DNA from: Tardiphaga sp.
GTDB lineage: Bacteria; Pseudomonadota; Alphaproteobacteria; Rhizobiales; Xanthobacteraceae
Reading direction: 5' to 3'
Assembly (NCBI GenBank): GCA_028290765.1
Contig: JAQGJF010000582.1
Coordinates: forward strand, 1-6,635
Length of the DNA: 6,635 nt
Positions 6,231 through 6,635 of this stretch are shown piece after piece (the stretch's first letter is position 1; every line of letters begins with the position of its first letter). The notes under the pieces are model-generated. The model was not told the DNA's origin. It ran no database searches and saw only the letters and a list, made by a program, of their open reading frames with translations. Position numbers and translations under genes: made by a program.

Positions 6231-6635
6231 GCGAGGCCGCCACCAGGGCAGGGCATATCTTTTTCTTTAACTCGCCGACTGTCACAAAGTGACCATGCGG
6301 TTTCAAGCCAGGCGGCTCATTATCCCGGCTAGCTGCTTCCAGAGCTGTTGAGAGCCTCCCTTATTCTACATGCGCTTTCCACTGTCGCGACCTGCGGGCA
6401 AGAAGATTGGTTTTCATTCAAATGTCCTCGCGCAATCGCTGAAGTTTGAAAACCGAGCAAGAAGATCGGCTTTGACAGCAGCAAGGTGCCGCTCAAGAGC
6501 CCGGTCCATCATCGGTGCAAAGCGGACCTCGCAACTTCGCACGCTCAGGTCTGAAAATGACCCGGAACGGCCATCAACGGCCAGCAAGTTGACGAAATTG
6601 ATGCGCCGCACATACTATCGGACAATTCATTGACC
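6231..6635. other. About 400 bases without a supported gene
   Basis: Short frames exist on both strands: + from ATG 6370 to about 6633, and - between 6611 and 6414. Neither has a clear ribosome binding site or a recognisable motif, and they overlap each other antisense. Two copies of a 17-nt sequence lie at 6398-6414 and 6457-6473 (two mismatches), and a 5+5 bp palindrome at 6281-6293 (GTCACaaaGTGAC). I see no tRNA, transposase or insertion sequence end. It may be decayed coding DNA or the approach to a gene beyond the window. Confidence 0.5.
6398..6473 (+). repeat. Imperfect 17-nt direct repeat, GCAAGAAGATyGGyTTT
   Basis: The copies at 6398-6414 and 6457-6473 differ at two positions (T/C each time) and lie 59 bp apart. 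Both can be read as KKIGF, but in different frames, and the second continues as FDSSKVPLKSP with GC-rich third positions before a stop near 6552. This suggests a duplicated or frameshifted coding relic rather than a regulatory iteron, but the match is short. Confidence 0.3.

Noticed and set aside
6281..6293. GTCACaaaGTGAC as a Crp/FNR-like operator
   Set aside because: The half-site orientation and spacing do not fit TGTGA-N6-TCACA or TTGAT-N4-ATCAA, and there is no gene close enough to regulate. Five-base arms are common by chance.
6414..6611. 65-codon minus-strand frame (RRINFVNLLAVDGRSG start)
   Set aside because: The first codons have acceptable bias and the end is close to the repeat region, but no ribosome binding site, motif or continuation was found. 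A relic cannot be excluded.

Overview
The window comes from a GC-rich Gram-negative bacterium, most likely an alphaproteobacterium. A sphingomonad or a relative is my guess from protein style and codon use, but no taxonomic marker is present. All convincing genes lie on the + strand. The first 4.7 kb is a compact type I secretion cassette. Bases 2-1357 are the 3' part of a PrtD-type ABC permease/ATPase. Bases 1383-3275 encode a 630-residue RTX (calcium-binding repeat) protein, the obvious passenger. Bases 3355-4671 encode an HlyD/PrtE-type membrane fusion protein. The exporter subunits flank their presumed substrate. No TolC-like outer-membrane partner is in view, so it is probably encoded elsewhere.

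The RTX protein is modular. It has an N-terminal hydrophobic segment, a long Pro/Gly-rich linker with eight consecutive glycines, one cadherin-like domain, fifteen contiguous RTX nonapeptides, and a serralysin-type C-terminal domain that should carry the uncleaved secretion signal. No catalytic domain is visible. It looks like a surface or matrix protein, possibly held in the envelope by its N-terminus, rather than a toxin or protease.

A fourth gene, translationally coupled to the membrane fusion protein gene (from 4674), is broken. It keeps the signal peptide and conserved N-terminal stretch of an exported M23-type (LytM/peptidoglycan hydrolase-like) protein and its C-terminal domain. Two frameshifts, one at a run of seven G, and an apparent internal deletion have removed most of the catalytic core.

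From about 5270 to the end the DNA changes character: lower GC, weak codon bias and many stops. It holds a possible 70-codon small ORF with a good ribosome binding site (5447-5659), a perfect 9-bp inverted repeat (5684-5716), an orphan frameshifted fragment of another RTX gene (about 5948-6037) and about 400 bases with no recognisable gene. This reads as a decayed flank beside an intact secretion cassette. I found no RNA genes, CRISPR array, insertion sequence ends or attachment sites.
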